Notes: generated by a model from the sequence alone, not told the origin. DNA of 26,278 nt from CAVQBP01 sp964448105 (GCA_964448105.1 CAYUVK010000068.1:1-26278), one strand, 5' to 3'; counted from the first letter of the stretch, positions 1-7,905 are shown. Program-made: numbers and translations.

Positions 1-51
1 GTTAGACTCGCTAAAGTCTTTAAGGTTTACTGTAATTAAAACATATAGTTT

Positions 52-1005
52 TTGACATTTGAATTTGGAGATGATGGAGCAAGAGGCAGTACATTAAAGG
101 ATGTAGCAATTGTGAATGACAGCAATATTTGGGCGGTAGGAGAAATTTATTTGAATGATTCTACGGGGCAACCGGACCCAACACGTTACAATCTTATAGT
201 TTGGGATGGGGTTAAATGGGAAATAAAAAGAGTTCCATATTATTATCAGGGAGAACCATTTTATAATCCAATACAGTCAGTTTTTTCTTTTAGTTCAAAT
301 GATATTTGGTTTTGCGGAAATGGTGTAATTAATTGGGATGGTAAAAAGTATACTCCAGTCCCCATTCCTTCAAACATTTTGGGGTCATATCAAATGAATA
401 AGATTTGGGGAAGAAACAGCAATAATTTTTATATTATAGAGAATGGGGGTAATATTGCTAATTACCAAAACAACAATTGGAGTATAATAATAAGTAGTAC
501 AACAACGGATTTACTTGATATATGGGGAAATTCTGATGGAAGCACTATCTGGGCATGCGGTTATGATATGGATTATTCACAAAGCTGCATACTTAAATTT
601 GATGGCAGCGATTGGCAGACTATTTGGTCGACTCATGCTGTATCAACCCCGCCTTACGATTACCTGGTTTCAACTATATGGGCAGGAGATACTTATTTAT
701 ATGTAGGTGCCGGAGACGGCATTTACCGTACACCATTAAAAGGAAATGATTCAACCCAAAAAGTACTTTCACTGCAGTTGGATCCACACAGAATTAGAGG
801 CAGTGCTGAGAACAACATGGCAGTAGCATGTGATGATGGATCTATATGGCATTATAACGGAGCTACGTGGTTTCAAGAGACACCAACTGTACTATTTAGA
901 CCACTTTATTCAATAGCAGTATCAGAAAATACAATTATAGGGGTCGGTTTCGATGCTACAAAAACAAATATAAAGGGAATAATCTTAATGGGGAGAAGAA
1001 ACTAA
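52..1005 (+). CDS. Beta-propeller-like secreted protein, N-terminus missing or frameshifted
   Basis: About 317 residues are readable, with repeated blade-like motifs: NDSNIWAVGEI, SSNDIWFCGNG, DGSTIWACGYD, plus W-D-G-x-K/D-W units. This resembles a family of large extracellular propeller proteins common in Ignavibacteria, often labelled glucosyltransferase without good reason. Such proteins normally start with a signal peptide and often an Fn3-type region; none is present here. In this frame stops occur at 37-39 and 46-48, just before the first usable codon (TTG at 52), and I see no Shine-Dalgarno sequence. The frame starting at base 2 is open from the window edge to TGA at 53-55 and could carry the upstream part, so a frameshift near 48-54 is plausible. 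No catalytic residues are evident and the function is unknown. The propeller-like repeats are seen in the sequence; family membership is from memory; the frameshift is inference. Confidence 0.6.
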   Translation: MTFEFGDDGARGSTLKDVAIVNDSNIWAVGEIYLNDSTGQPDPTRYNLIVWDGVKWEIKRVPYYYQGEPFYNPIQSVFSFSSNDIWFCGNGVINWDGKKYTPVPIPSNILGSYQMNKIWGRNSNNFYIIENGGNIANYQNNNWSIIISSTTTDLLDIWGNSDGSTIWACGYDMDYSQSCILKFDGSDWQTIWSTHAVSTPPYDYLVSTIWAGDTYLYVGAGDGIYRTPLKGNDSTQKVLSLQLDPHRIRGSAENNMAVACDDGSIWHYNGATWFQETPTVLFRPLYSIAVSENTIIGVGFDATKTNIKGIILMGRRN

Positions 1006-1296
1006 AATCAATTCTAATTATTAAAAGGAAAAGAATTAGAGAAAATTATTTTACATTATAATAAAATAAAGTAGAAATAGTACGGAATAGTCTATAGATG
1101 AAGATCGATGGAAAATGGTAAATGTTAAAGGGAAAATGTAATTAAAAGGTTAAGTCTATAATTTATTTTTATGAAATAAAAATCAAATAAAAGCACGCCT
1201 CATTCTATAATTAACATTCTATCCTTTCAATTTTTCATTTAGTTTTTCCTTCAAGATATATTAAATTTGCATGTTGAATTATTTTTGAAAGGTATT
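1006..1296. other. Intergenic region before the IMPDH-like gene
   Basis: This AT-rich gap has no credible ORF. A weak inverted repeat, TCTAATT (1013-1019) and AATTAGA (1034-1040), lies just after the upstream stop and could be a poor terminator; it is followed by AT-rich sequence but no clear U-run. The last 35 bases hold the promoter-like element and ribosome binding site of the next gene. Confidence 0.5.
1262..1269 (+). promoter_or_regulatory. Candidate Bacteroidota -7 element TAAATTTG
   Basis: The octamer matches the Bacteroidota sigma-ABfr -7 consensus TAnnTTTG exactly. Transcription would begin around 1275-1280, about 20 bases before the ATG at 1297, which argues against the alternative TTG start at 1267 because that codon lies inside the element. 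No good -33 TTTG/TTG is visible 17-23 bases upstream (only TTTAG at 1238-1242), so this is a weak call. Confidence 0.3.
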
Positions 1297-2313
1297 ATGA
1301 AGATCTACACAAAAAAAGAATTGAACGAATACCAGCAGTCATTGACTTATGATGATATAAGTTTAATTCCTACAGAAGTATCAGAAGTTCGTTCACGTAC
1401 AGAAGCAAAAACCGCTTGTAAATTTTTAGGTCTGGATTTATCACTCCCGGTGGTTTCGAGTCCCATGGAAACAGTAACAGGTTTAACTATGGCAAAAGAA
1501 TTAACCAGGTTAGGCTGTCTTGGAATACTTAACCGGTTCGATTCATCAATGAAAGAAATTGCAGCGGATGAAAAGAACGGGAATGATATAAAGGCTATTT
1601 CAATAGCTTTAAATACAGAATTATATGAAATAGAAAAGCTTGCCGAAAGAAAATATATTATATGTATTGATACTGCAAATGCAAATAACAGGCAGGTATT
1701 AAATAAAGCTGAAGAAATAAAGAAAAAATTTAACTGCAAAGTAATTGTAGGAAACGTTGCTCATGGAGGAAGCTTAAAGCAGCTTGAAGACAGCGGTGCC
1801 GATGCTGTTAGAGTTGGAATTGGCGGAGGAAGTGTTTGTACAACTTCTATTCAAACAGGTATTGGAATCGGGCAGGTTTCATCATTATTAAATTTATATT
1901 ATTCCAAAGAAAAAGATAAACTGCAGATTAAAATAATTGCAGATGGGGGGATAAAAAGTTCAGGTGACGTTGCCAAAGCTATTGCATTAGGTGCAGATGC
2001 CGTGATGCTTGGAAGAATGCTTGCCGGTACTAAAGAGACTCCGGGAGAAGTTATTAAATATAACGGCCAGCTCTGGAAAAAATATAGAGGCTCCGCATCT
2101 TTTGGTGTAAAAATGAGGAATGAATTTATCGAAGGTGAAGAAACTATGGTTGGCTTTAAGGGTGTTGTTAAAAATGTAATAGACAGCATTTCAGATGGAT
2201 TAAGAAGCTCAATGAGCTATATGAATTGCTTTACACTTGAAGATTTGAAAAAAACTGACACTTTTGCAGTATTAAGCAATAGTTCATACCTTGAACGGCT
2301 CCCGAGGATGTGA
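1297..2313 (+). CDS. IMP dehydrogenase/GMP reductase family protein, CBS-less
   Basis: A 338-residue TIM-barrel enzyme of the IMPDH/GMPR family. It opens with LTYDDISLIP (family form LTYDDVLLVP) and carries the catalytic Cys loop GIGGGSVCTTS with Cys181, the phosphate-binding IIADGGIKSSGD segment and the MLGRMLAGTKETPGE segment. The two CBS domains of ordinary IMPDH, which interrupt the barrel after about residue 90, are absent. The segment KYRGSASFGVKM is closer to the IMPDH form YRGMGSLGAM than to the GMPR form YGMSSEsAM, but the C-terminus (GLRSSMSYMNCFTLEDLKKTD) looks more like GMPR, and the flap that carries the IMPDH Arg-Tyr pair is shortened. It should act on IMP/GMP in guanine nucleotide metabolism, but the direction is uncertain. 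The start is ATG 1297 because GAAAGG (1287-1292) precedes it; a TTG at 1267 would add ten residues not conserved in the family. A paired-palindrome repeat follows the stop by three bases. Confidence 0.85.
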   Translation: MKIYTKKELNEYQQSLTYDDISLIPTEVSEVRSRTEAKTACKFLGLDLSLPVVSSPMETVTGLTMAKELTRLGCLGILNRFDSSMKEIAADEKNGNDIKAISIALNTELYEIEKLAERKYIICIDTANANNRQVLNKAEEIKKKFNCKVIVGNVAHGGSLKQLEDSGADAVRVGIGGGSVCTTSIQTGIGIGQVSSLLNLYYSKEKDKLQIKIIADGGIKSSGDVAKAIALGADAVMLGRMLAGTKETPGEVIKYNGQLWKKYRGSASFGVKMRNEFIEGEETMVGFKGVVKNVIDSISDGLRSSMSYMNCFTLEDLKKTDTFAVLSNSSYLERLPRM

Positions 2314-2316
2314 GTA

Positions 2317-2364
2317 AACCTTCGAAGTTAATGTATGTCTCTCATATAGTAAACTTCGAAGGTT
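2317..2364. repeat. Paired-palindrome repeat, copy 1
   Basis: Left arm AACCTTCGAAGTT (2317-2329) and right arm AACTTCGAAGGTT (2352-2364) are perfect reverse complements separated by exactly 22 bases. The element begins three bases after the IMPDH-like stop codon. No U-run follows, so it is not a classical terminator. The same architecture recurs twice nearby with compensating arm changes. Confidence 0.8.
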
Positions 2365-2422
2365 CTAAGCGTTAATCTTCAATGATTCTTTATAAAAATA
2401 GATCCTCAAATAGACTTTTAAG

Positions 2423-2495
2423 AAATTCGAAATTCTGATATCCATTGCTAATAAAATTTCGAATATCGAACAATAGAATAATGAATTTCGAATTT
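2423..2495. repeat. TTCGAA-rich intergenic inverted repeat
   Basis: AAATTCGAAATTC (2423-2435) is the exact reverse complement of GAATTTCGAATTT (2483-2495), with 47 bases between them, including more TCGAA-type words (2458-2469). The stretch 2431-2446 matches 22196-22211 at 14 of 16 bases, so this is one member of a degenerate intergenic repeat family seen twice in the window. Function unknown. Confidence 0.55.
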
Positions 2496-2527
2496 TAATA
2501 TGGGCTAAACTACAATAAAATTACCCT

Positions 2528-2575
2528 AACCTTCGAGGTTTTCACTCCTTTTACACTATGCTAACCTCGAAGGTT
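2528..2575. repeat. Paired-palindrome repeat, copy 2
   Basis: Left arm AACCTTCGAGGTT (2528-2540) and right arm AACCTCGAAGGTT (2563-2575) are perfect reverse complements with a 22-base spacer, as in copy 1. Compared with copy 1 the left-arm A at position 10 becomes G and the right-arm T at position 4 becomes C, so pairing is kept. It lies about 80 bases upstream of the dioxygenase start. Confidence 0.8.
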
Positions 2576-2653
2576 GTCTATGCTTTGATACAGCAGATAT
2601 AGAATTTAATCTTTTTTTGTTATCTTCTCATCAATAAAATTATGAGGAGAATT

Positions 2654-3802
2654 ATGCAAGAACAATTAAATAACATAGGTGTCCTTGAAAGACCAATAGA
2701 AGAGAAATTCGATGATCATCTTGGTTTACAGGATATAGATTACATCGAATTTTATGTTGGCAATGCAAAACAAGCAGCATATTATTATCAAAATGTTTTT
2801 GGTTTCCAGCTATCCGGTTACTGCGGTTTGGAAACAGGGGTAAGGGACAAAGTTTCGTATTATTTAGAACAGGGGAATATAAGATTTATTTTAACCTCGG
2901 CTTTAAATAGTTCATCACCTATTGCTAAACATGTTGCAAAACATGGTGATGGTGTAAAAGACCTGGCTATGCTTGTTGAAGATGTTGATAGAACTTATTC
3001 AGAGACTGTTAAAAGAGGCGCGAAGGGTCTGGAAAAGCCTCATGATATAAAAGATGAAAACGGAATAATTAGAAAAGCTGCAATAGCTGCCTACGGGAAA
3101 ACTGTACACACTTTTATTAATAGAAGTAGTTATAATGGCTTATTCATGCCGGGGTTTGAATTAAAAGAATCTACAATTGGAGATTCTACTCCGGTAGGTA
3201 TCCAATTTGTCGATCATGTTGTAGGGAATGTTGAGCTCGGGAAGATGAACGAATGGGTTGCATTTTACAGGGATATTTTAGGCTTTACACAATATATCAG
3301 CTTTGATGATAAAGATATTTCAACTGAATATTCTGCTTTGATGTCCAAAGTTATGGCAGGCGGAAGGGGAATGATTAAATTCCCGATCAATGAACCCGCT
3401 GACGGGAAGAAAAAATCGCAAATAGATGAATATCTTGATTTTTATGAAGGCCCCGGTGTTCAGCATATTGCGTTGTTAACAGGTGATATTATTGATACGG
3501 TAATTAAGCTGAAAGAACGTGGACTTGAATTTTTATCTGCTCCCACTGCTTATTATGAACAGCTTGAAAACAGGGTGGGAAAGATAGATGAACCAATTAA
3601 TAAGCTAGCCGAACTGGGGATTCTTGTTGATAGAGATGACGAAGGTTACTTGCTTCAAATTTTTACTAAACCGGTTGTGGATCGTCCGACTTTATTCTAT
3701 GAAATCATCCAGAGAAAAGGTGCAAGAGGATTTGGGAAAGGAAATTTTAAAGCTCTGTTTGAAGCAATTGAAAGGGAACAGGAATTGAGAGGGAATTTGT
3801 AA
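2654..3802 (+). CDS. hpd: 4-hydroxyphenylpyruvate dioxygenase
   Basis: A 382-residue non-haem Fe(II) enzyme that converts 4-hydroxyphenylpyruvate, O2 to homogentisate and CO2 in tyrosine breakdown. It has two vicinal-oxygen-chelate domains: an N-terminal one (about 25-155) and a catalytic C-terminal one (about 180-365). The Fe ligands of the 2-His-1-Glu facial triad are visible as His188 (FVDHVVGN), His271 (VQHIALLT) and Glu350 (LFYEIIQR). The C-terminal helix sequence GARGFGKGNFKALFEAIE is a hallmark of the family. An ATG at 2642 is in frame, but AGGAGA (2645-2650) lies between it and the ATG at 2654, so 2654 is the likelier start. No other tyrosine-catabolism gene (hmgA, fahA) is adjacent; palindromic repeats flank the gene on both sides, suggesting that it is a single transcription unit. 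Confidence 0.96.
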   Translation: MQEQLNNIGVLERPIEEKFDDHLGLQDIDYIEFYVGNAKQAAYYYQNVFGFQLSGYCGLETGVRDKVSYYLEQGNIRFILTSALNSSSPIAKHVAKHGDGVKDLAMLVEDVDRTYSETVKRGAKGLEKPHDIKDENGIIRKAAIAAYGKTVHTFINRSSYNGLFMPGFELKESTIGDSTPVGIQFVDHVVGNVELGKMNEWVAFYRDILGFTQYISFDDKDISTEYSALMSKVMAGGRGMIKFPINEPADGKKKSQIDEYLDFYEGPGVQHIALLTGDIIDTVIKLKERGLEFLSAPTAYYEQLENRVGKIDEPINKLAELGILVDRDDEGYLLQIFTKPVVDRPTLFYEIIQRKGARGFGKGNFKALFEAIEREQELRGNL

Positions 3803-3813
3803 GCGCAAGGGAA

Positions 3814-3861
3814 AACCTTCAAGGTTAAAATTTTGTTGATGCAATGCTAACCTTGAAGGTC
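3814..3861. repeat. Paired-palindrome repeat, copy 3
   Basis: Left arm AACCTTCAAGGTT (3814-3826) pairs with right arm AACCTTGAAGGTC (3849-3861) at 12 of 13 positions, again with exactly 22 bases between the arms. Left-arm position 8 is A instead of G and the right arm has the matching T instead of C. It starts 11 bases after the dioxygenase stop codon. The rest of the gap to 4043 is AT-rich with nothing recognisable. Confidence 0.78.
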
Positions 3862-4043
3862 CTATACAAGTTTAACCTTAAATATTAAATAATTATTGTA
3901 TTATTTTTAAAGTCTAAAATCCATCGATAAATAAAGTTAAATATTTATTTCCCTTTATTAATTGATGCGAGTTTTAGATTAACTTATTACCTTGTTATTA
4001 TTTATACTTAGTAATATATTTTCAAAATTTATAAAGAGAATTT

Positions 4044-5855
4044 ATGATAAAGATACCAGGAGTTATTTTTGTTTGTTTGCTAGCCTTAAGCTGTTCAGGT
4101 CAAAAGGAAGTAGTAAAAAAAGATCAAACAAAAAAAATAATCTCAACCAAAACCGATTCGGAATTTAAGGACGAAGCATTAGAGCATTTTATAAACGGCT
4201 CAACTGCAGAAGCAAAGGGTGATTATGCAACTGCAATCCTGGAATTTCAAGATGCTATCAGGCTTGATAAAAGCTCAGGTATATACTATGCATTGGCAAA
4301 AAATTATTTTTATTTGAACAAGCTCTCTCTTGCCTTGGAAAATGCCCGTAAAGCTGTTGCGCTTGATTCTACTCAGGATGATTATTATGTTCTATTATCT
4401 GATATATATGCCTCGGGAAATCAAACAGATTCTGCCGAAGTTGTCTTAAATAAAATAATCAGCATCGATTCAACTAACATTAATGCATATTATAAACTTG
4501 CGCGTTTATACGAACCTTCCAAACCGATGAAAGCGGTCGAAATATATAATAAGCTAACATCACTAATAGGTCCTGATTGGAATGTTTTAATACATGTTGC
4601 TGATCTTGAAGAAAAGCTGGGTAATATTGATAAAGCTGAAAATTCTTTGGAAGAATTAATGAAGCTTGATCCAGGCAATTCCACTCTTCAAAAAATGGCT
4701 GTAGAATTTTATATCAGAAATAAAAAATTTGATAAAGCGTTGGAACTGGTAAATGATATTATAGAATTGACACCGGATGATTTAGAAGCTCGTGAAAAGA
4801 AAGCACAAATTTATATTGCCAAAGGAGATTGGGAAGGAGCCTCTAAAGAATATTCTTATATACTAGACCAGCCTGATGTTCCTTTCGATGTTAAAATCCG
4901 GATTGGTGCAGTATATTTTAACCAGTCTTTAAAGGACAGCACATTGCTTCCCACAACTAAAAAACTATTTAAGACAATCGATAAGGATACTACCGATTGG
5001 CAGGTAAAAATGTATTTGGGCGCTATAGCTATTAATGAGAAGCAAGATTCTGTTGCAATTGAAGATTTTAAGCAGGTAACGGAACTGGCAAAGTGGAATG
5101 TTGACGGGTGGATAAGGCTTGGCGGTTTATATTATGATAATAAAAAATATGATGAAGCGGCTAAAATAATGAAAGAAGCTATAATCTCTTTCCCTGAAGA
5201 TTTTACAGTAAATTTAATTTTAGGCCTTTCATTATCACAGGAAAATAAAAATGCTGAAGCAAAACAGTATTTAATGAAAGCGGTTGATTTAAATTCTTCC
5301 GATATCAATGCGCTTTCAGCATATGCCTTTACGCTGAACCAGTTGAAGGATTATAGTGAAGCAGTTAAATATTTAAATAAAGCTTTAGCAATTAAACCGG
5401 ATGATGTAAACCTGCTTGGAACTCTGGGACTTATATATGATAATGAAGGTCAACATGTCCTATCCGACAGCATTTATGAATCTGCTTTAAAAATTGATTC
5501 AACCAATGCTTTAATTAATAACAATTTCGCTTATGCTCTTTCCGAAAGAGGAATACAATTAGACAGAGCATTAAAAATGGTTGATATAGCTTTGGTTGCC
5601 GAGCCTAAAAATTCTTCATACCTTGATACAAAAGGCTGGATTTATTTTAAAATGGGAAAATACAAAATGGCAAAAGAGTTTATTGAAAAGGCAATCGATG
5701 CCGGCGGGGAAAGTGCGGTAATGCTAGAACATCTGGGGGACATTGTCTATAAGATCGGGGAGCAGGATTATGCCAAAAAACTTTGGGAAAAGGCATTAAA
5801 GCTTGATGTTACAAATAGTGAATTAAAACAGAAAATAGAAAAGGGTGAAATTTGA
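4044..5855 (+). CDS. TPR-repeat lipoprotein
   Basis: A 603-residue protein with an N-terminal hydrophobic segment ending in a lipobox-like LALSC (Cys17), so probably an exported lipoprotein, although Ala at -3 is not the best fit. From about residue 45 to the end it is built of tandem tetratricopeptide repeats, a dozen or more, with the usual spaced small/aromatic residues (for example GDYATAILEFQDAIRLD and YSEAVKYLNKALAIKPD). The last repeats (LDTKGWIYFKMGKYKMAKEF and HLGDIVYKIGEQDYAKKLWE) are typical of envelope TPR scaffolds. No enzymatic domain is seen; a protein-interaction role is inferred. It is the first gene of an operon: its stop overlaps the TTG start of the next gene by four bases. 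I recall the order TPR protein, DUF4292 protein, EnvC-like protein from many Bacteroidota genomes, which supports a shared envelope role. Confidence 0.85.
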   Translation: MIKIPGVIFVCLLALSCSGQKEVVKKDQTKKIISTKTDSEFKDEALEHFINGSTAEAKGDYATAILEFQDAIRLDKSSGIYYALAKNYFYLNKLSLALENARKAVALDSTQDDYYVLLSDIYASGNQTDSAEVVLNKIISIDSTNINAYYKLARLYEPSKPMKAVEIYNKLTSLIGPDWNVLIHVADLEEKLGNIDKAENSLEELMKLDPGNSTLQKMAVEFYIRNKKFDKALELVNDIIELTPDDLEAREKKAQIYIAKGDWEGASKEYSYILDQPDVPFDVKIRIGAVYFNQSLKDSTLLPTTKKLFKTIDKDTTDWQVKMYLGAIAINEKQDSVAIEDFKQVTELAKWNVDGWIRLGGLYYDNKKYDEAAKIMKEAIISFPEDFTVNLILGLSLSQENKNAEAKQYLMKAVDLNSSDINALSAYAFTLNQLKDYSEAVKYLNKALAIKPDDVNLLGTLGLIYDNEGQHVLSDSIYESALKIDSTNALINNNFAYALSERGIQLDRALKMVDIALVAEPKNSSYLDTKGWIYFKMGKYKMAKEFIEKAIDAGGESAVMLEHLGDIVYKIGEQDYAKKLWEKALKLDVTNSELKQKIEKGEI

Positions 5856-6637
5856 AGAAATTAATCTTCCTATTTATTGTTCTTTTAAATATTGTAATTA
5901 TTCTGTCCGGATGTGTTCCGTCAAAACCAACTGAAGACGTTGAAATACTTCCTTCGGAAAGACTAATCAGCAAGCTTGAAGCTAACCGGAGAAGAATACA
6001 AAGTTTTGAAGGGTCGGGGACAATACATATCAAATCGAATAAATATAACAATAATGCTTCTTTTAATGTTATCCTGATGAAACCCGATTCAATTTATTTT
6101 ACAATTATGGGACCTTTCGGAATTGAATTGGCACAGGCTTTAGTTACTAATAAAAATTTTGTTTTTTATGATGCACTCCAAAATACGGCTTATAAAGGTG
6201 AGCTTGACGATGATGTATTGAAAAGTATTTTTAAAATAGATCTTCCGTTCAGCGATCTCGTTGATGCTTTTGTTGGCTCGGTAAATCTTACACAAAGACT
6301 TTATAAACAACCTAATACTTATAAAGTAGATTACGATAAATACGTTATTACTTATGTAGATTCTTTAACTGATGTTTCAACTCAATATAAGGTTGATATA
6401 CGTGAATTAGGGATTACTAATTATGAAATTACCGGTAAGAACGGTGATGTAACTTTAGAAGGGAAATATTCTCAATTCGGATTATTGGAAAATGTTGCAG
6501 TCCCGTATCATATAGAAGTAATGAATAAAAAAGAAAATCAGCTGGTGACTATTGACTATAAAAGTATGCGCGCTAACAAGCAGAATATTTATATAGATTT
6601 CAAAGTTCCCCAAGATGCTACAGTAATAAAATGGTAA
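5852..6637 (+). CDS. DUF4292-like (LolA/LolB-like fold) lipoprotein
   Basis: A 261-residue protein with a clear lipoprotein signal: a hydrophobic stretch at about 4-17 and lipobox ILSGC with Cys21. The rest is rich in beta strands and contains motifs such as FEGSGTIHIKS, FNVILMKPDSIYFTIMGPFG and TIDYKSMRANKQNIYIDFKV. These fit DUF4292, a Bacteroidota family related to outer-membrane lipoprotein/lipid carriers of the LolA/LolB fold. The biochemical role is not established. The start is TTG 5852 inside the upstream stop (TTGA), with AAGGGTG just upstream as ribosome binding site, indicating translational coupling. The next gene begins before this one ends (7-base overlap), so the three genes are co-expressed. 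Family assignment is from motif memory, not a search. Confidence 0.75.
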   Translation: MKKLIFLFIVLLNIVIILSGCVPSKPTEDVEILPSERLISKLEANRRRIQSFEGSGTIHIKSNKYNNNASFNVILMKPDSIYFTIMGPFGIELAQALVTNKNFVFYDALQNTAYKGELDDDVLKSIFKIDLPFSDLVDAFVGSVNLTQRLYKQPNTYKVDYDKYVITYVDSLTDVSTQYKVDIRELGITNYEITGKNGDVTLEGKYSQFGLLENVAVPYHIEVMNKKENQLVTIDYKSMRANKQNIYIDFKVPQDATVIKW

Positions 6638-7905
6638 AACGGTTCAGTTATTACATTATCTTAATTATTTTTTTCATCTCTATAAAATTCTTTCCGCAAG
6701 AACAAGCAAAAATAAGCCTCAAACAAAATGAGCTTTCTGATTTGAAAAATGAAATTTCCAAGCTGGAAGATGAACTAAATCAAAAAACAGAAAAAGAGAA
6801 AGAATCTTTCGAAGCCCTTGAAAATTATAATAAACAGGATTACCTACTGCGTAAGTTAATATACAAACTGAAATCCGAAGAAAAAATTAAACAGATCGCA
6901 ATAGATAAAAGCAACAAACAAATCAAGACTATTGAAGGACAGATATCAGCATTAAGAAAAAATTATTCCAAGTATGTTGTGGCTGTTTATAAATATGGAA
7001 ATAGAAATGAATTGGTTTCTCTTCTTGATGCCGAATCAGTTGAACAGGCTTTATTAAGATATAAGTATTTGAATAAATTTTCGGAGAGAAGAAGAGAAGA
7101 TCTTCAGAATTATAAAATGAATATTGAAAAACTTAAAGAAGAAAAAGCAAAGCTTGAGAAGGAAAAGCATGAGAAAAAATTATTGGCAGATCAGAAACAA
7201 AATGAAGAAAACGGCTTGGAAGTCAAACGTAAAGAAAGAAAAAAAATATTAAATGCTATAAGGCATGATAAAGTTGCATTAAAAAAAGAATTGGAAGCAA
7301 AAAAGATTGCCGAGCTGAAAATAAAACAAATGATTGCTAAACTTATAGCAGATGCTGAAATTAAGCGTAAGGAAGAAGAAAACAAAAGACTGGCAAGTTT
7401 AAATAATAAATCCACTGCTAAAATCCCGGAAAAGAAATTAACCGAAACTCCTTCACCTGATAATGAATATAATGTAAATCTTAATACAACGGACTTCTTA
7501 TCTTTTTCAAATTTGAAAGGTAAATTGAATTGGCCGATTCAACACGGCAAAATAATCAGGAAGTTCGGCGAAAATGTAAACAACAACCTAAACACCATAA
7601 CGCTGAATTATGGTGTTGATATAAAAGCTACATCGGATTTAAATGTGAAAGCAGTTGCAGAAGGAGTAGTATCTGCGATTGACTGGATCCCCGGTTACGG
7701 CAGTGTGGTTATAGTAACTCATAAAGGCGATTACAGAACTGTCTACAGCCATTTATCTGATTTATATGTCTCCGAGGGGGATAAAGTGAGAATGGGAAAT
7801 GTAATTGCTAAAGTCGGCGAAAGTCTTGAAGGAAATGTACTTCATTTTGAAATATGGAATTCACGTAATAACCAGAATCCTGAAGTCTGGCTAGTAAAAA
7901 AATAA
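6631..7905 (+). CDS. EnvC-like murein hydrolase activator with degenerate LytM domain
   Basis: A 424-residue protein with a signal-peptide-like N-terminus (hydrophobic 8-21, then FPQEQA), a long charged coiled coil (about 25-250, rich in K/E), a short low-complexity linker (255-285), and a C-terminal M23/LytM beta domain (about 300-424). The LytM metal site is incomplete: the first-ligand His of HxGxD is Asn326 (NYGVD, Asp330 kept), and the HxH near the end is VLH (Val403, His405 kept), while YSH (His374) remains. This matches EnvC/NlpD-type proteins, which do not cut peptidoglycan but activate cell-separation amidases. An amidase partner is not in the window. The third gene of the operon, it overlaps the DUF4292-like gene by seven bases. 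Loss of zinc ligands is seen directly; the activator role is inferred from the family. Confidence 0.85.
   Translation: MVKRFSYYIILIIFFISIKFFPQEQAKISLKQNELSDLKNEISKLEDELNQKTEKEKESFEALENYNKQDYLLRKLIYKLKSEEKIKQIAIDKSNKQIKTIEGQISALRKNYSKYVVAVYKYGNRNELVSLLDAESVEQALLRYKYLNKFSERRREDLQNYKMNIEKLKEEKAKLEKEKHEKKLLADQKQNEENGLEVKRKERKKILNAIRHDKVALKKELEAKKIAELKIKQMIAKLIADAEIKRKEEENKRLASLNNKSTAKIPEKKLTETPSPDNEYNVNLNTTDFLSFSNLKGKLNWPIQHGKIIRKFGENVNNNLNTITLNYGVDIKATSDLNVKAVAEGVVSAIDWIPGYGSVVIVTHKGDYRTVYSHLSDLYVSEGDKVRMGNVIAKVGESLEGNVLHFEIWNSRNNQNPEVWLVKK

Noticed and set aside
1267..1296. TTG-initiated ten-residue extension of the IMPDH-like protein
   Set aside because: No ribosome binding site in front of it, the TTG lies in a promoter-like box, and ATG 1297 has GAAAGG at good spacing.
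1347..1739. 130-residue reverse-strand ORF
   Set aside because: Lies wholly inside the IMPDH-like gene in another frame and shows hydrophobic, low-complexity sequence without motifs.
2317..3861. CRISPR array
   Set aside because: The arms recur at 35-base spacing only in inverted pairs, not as direct repeats in a row, and no cas gene is present.
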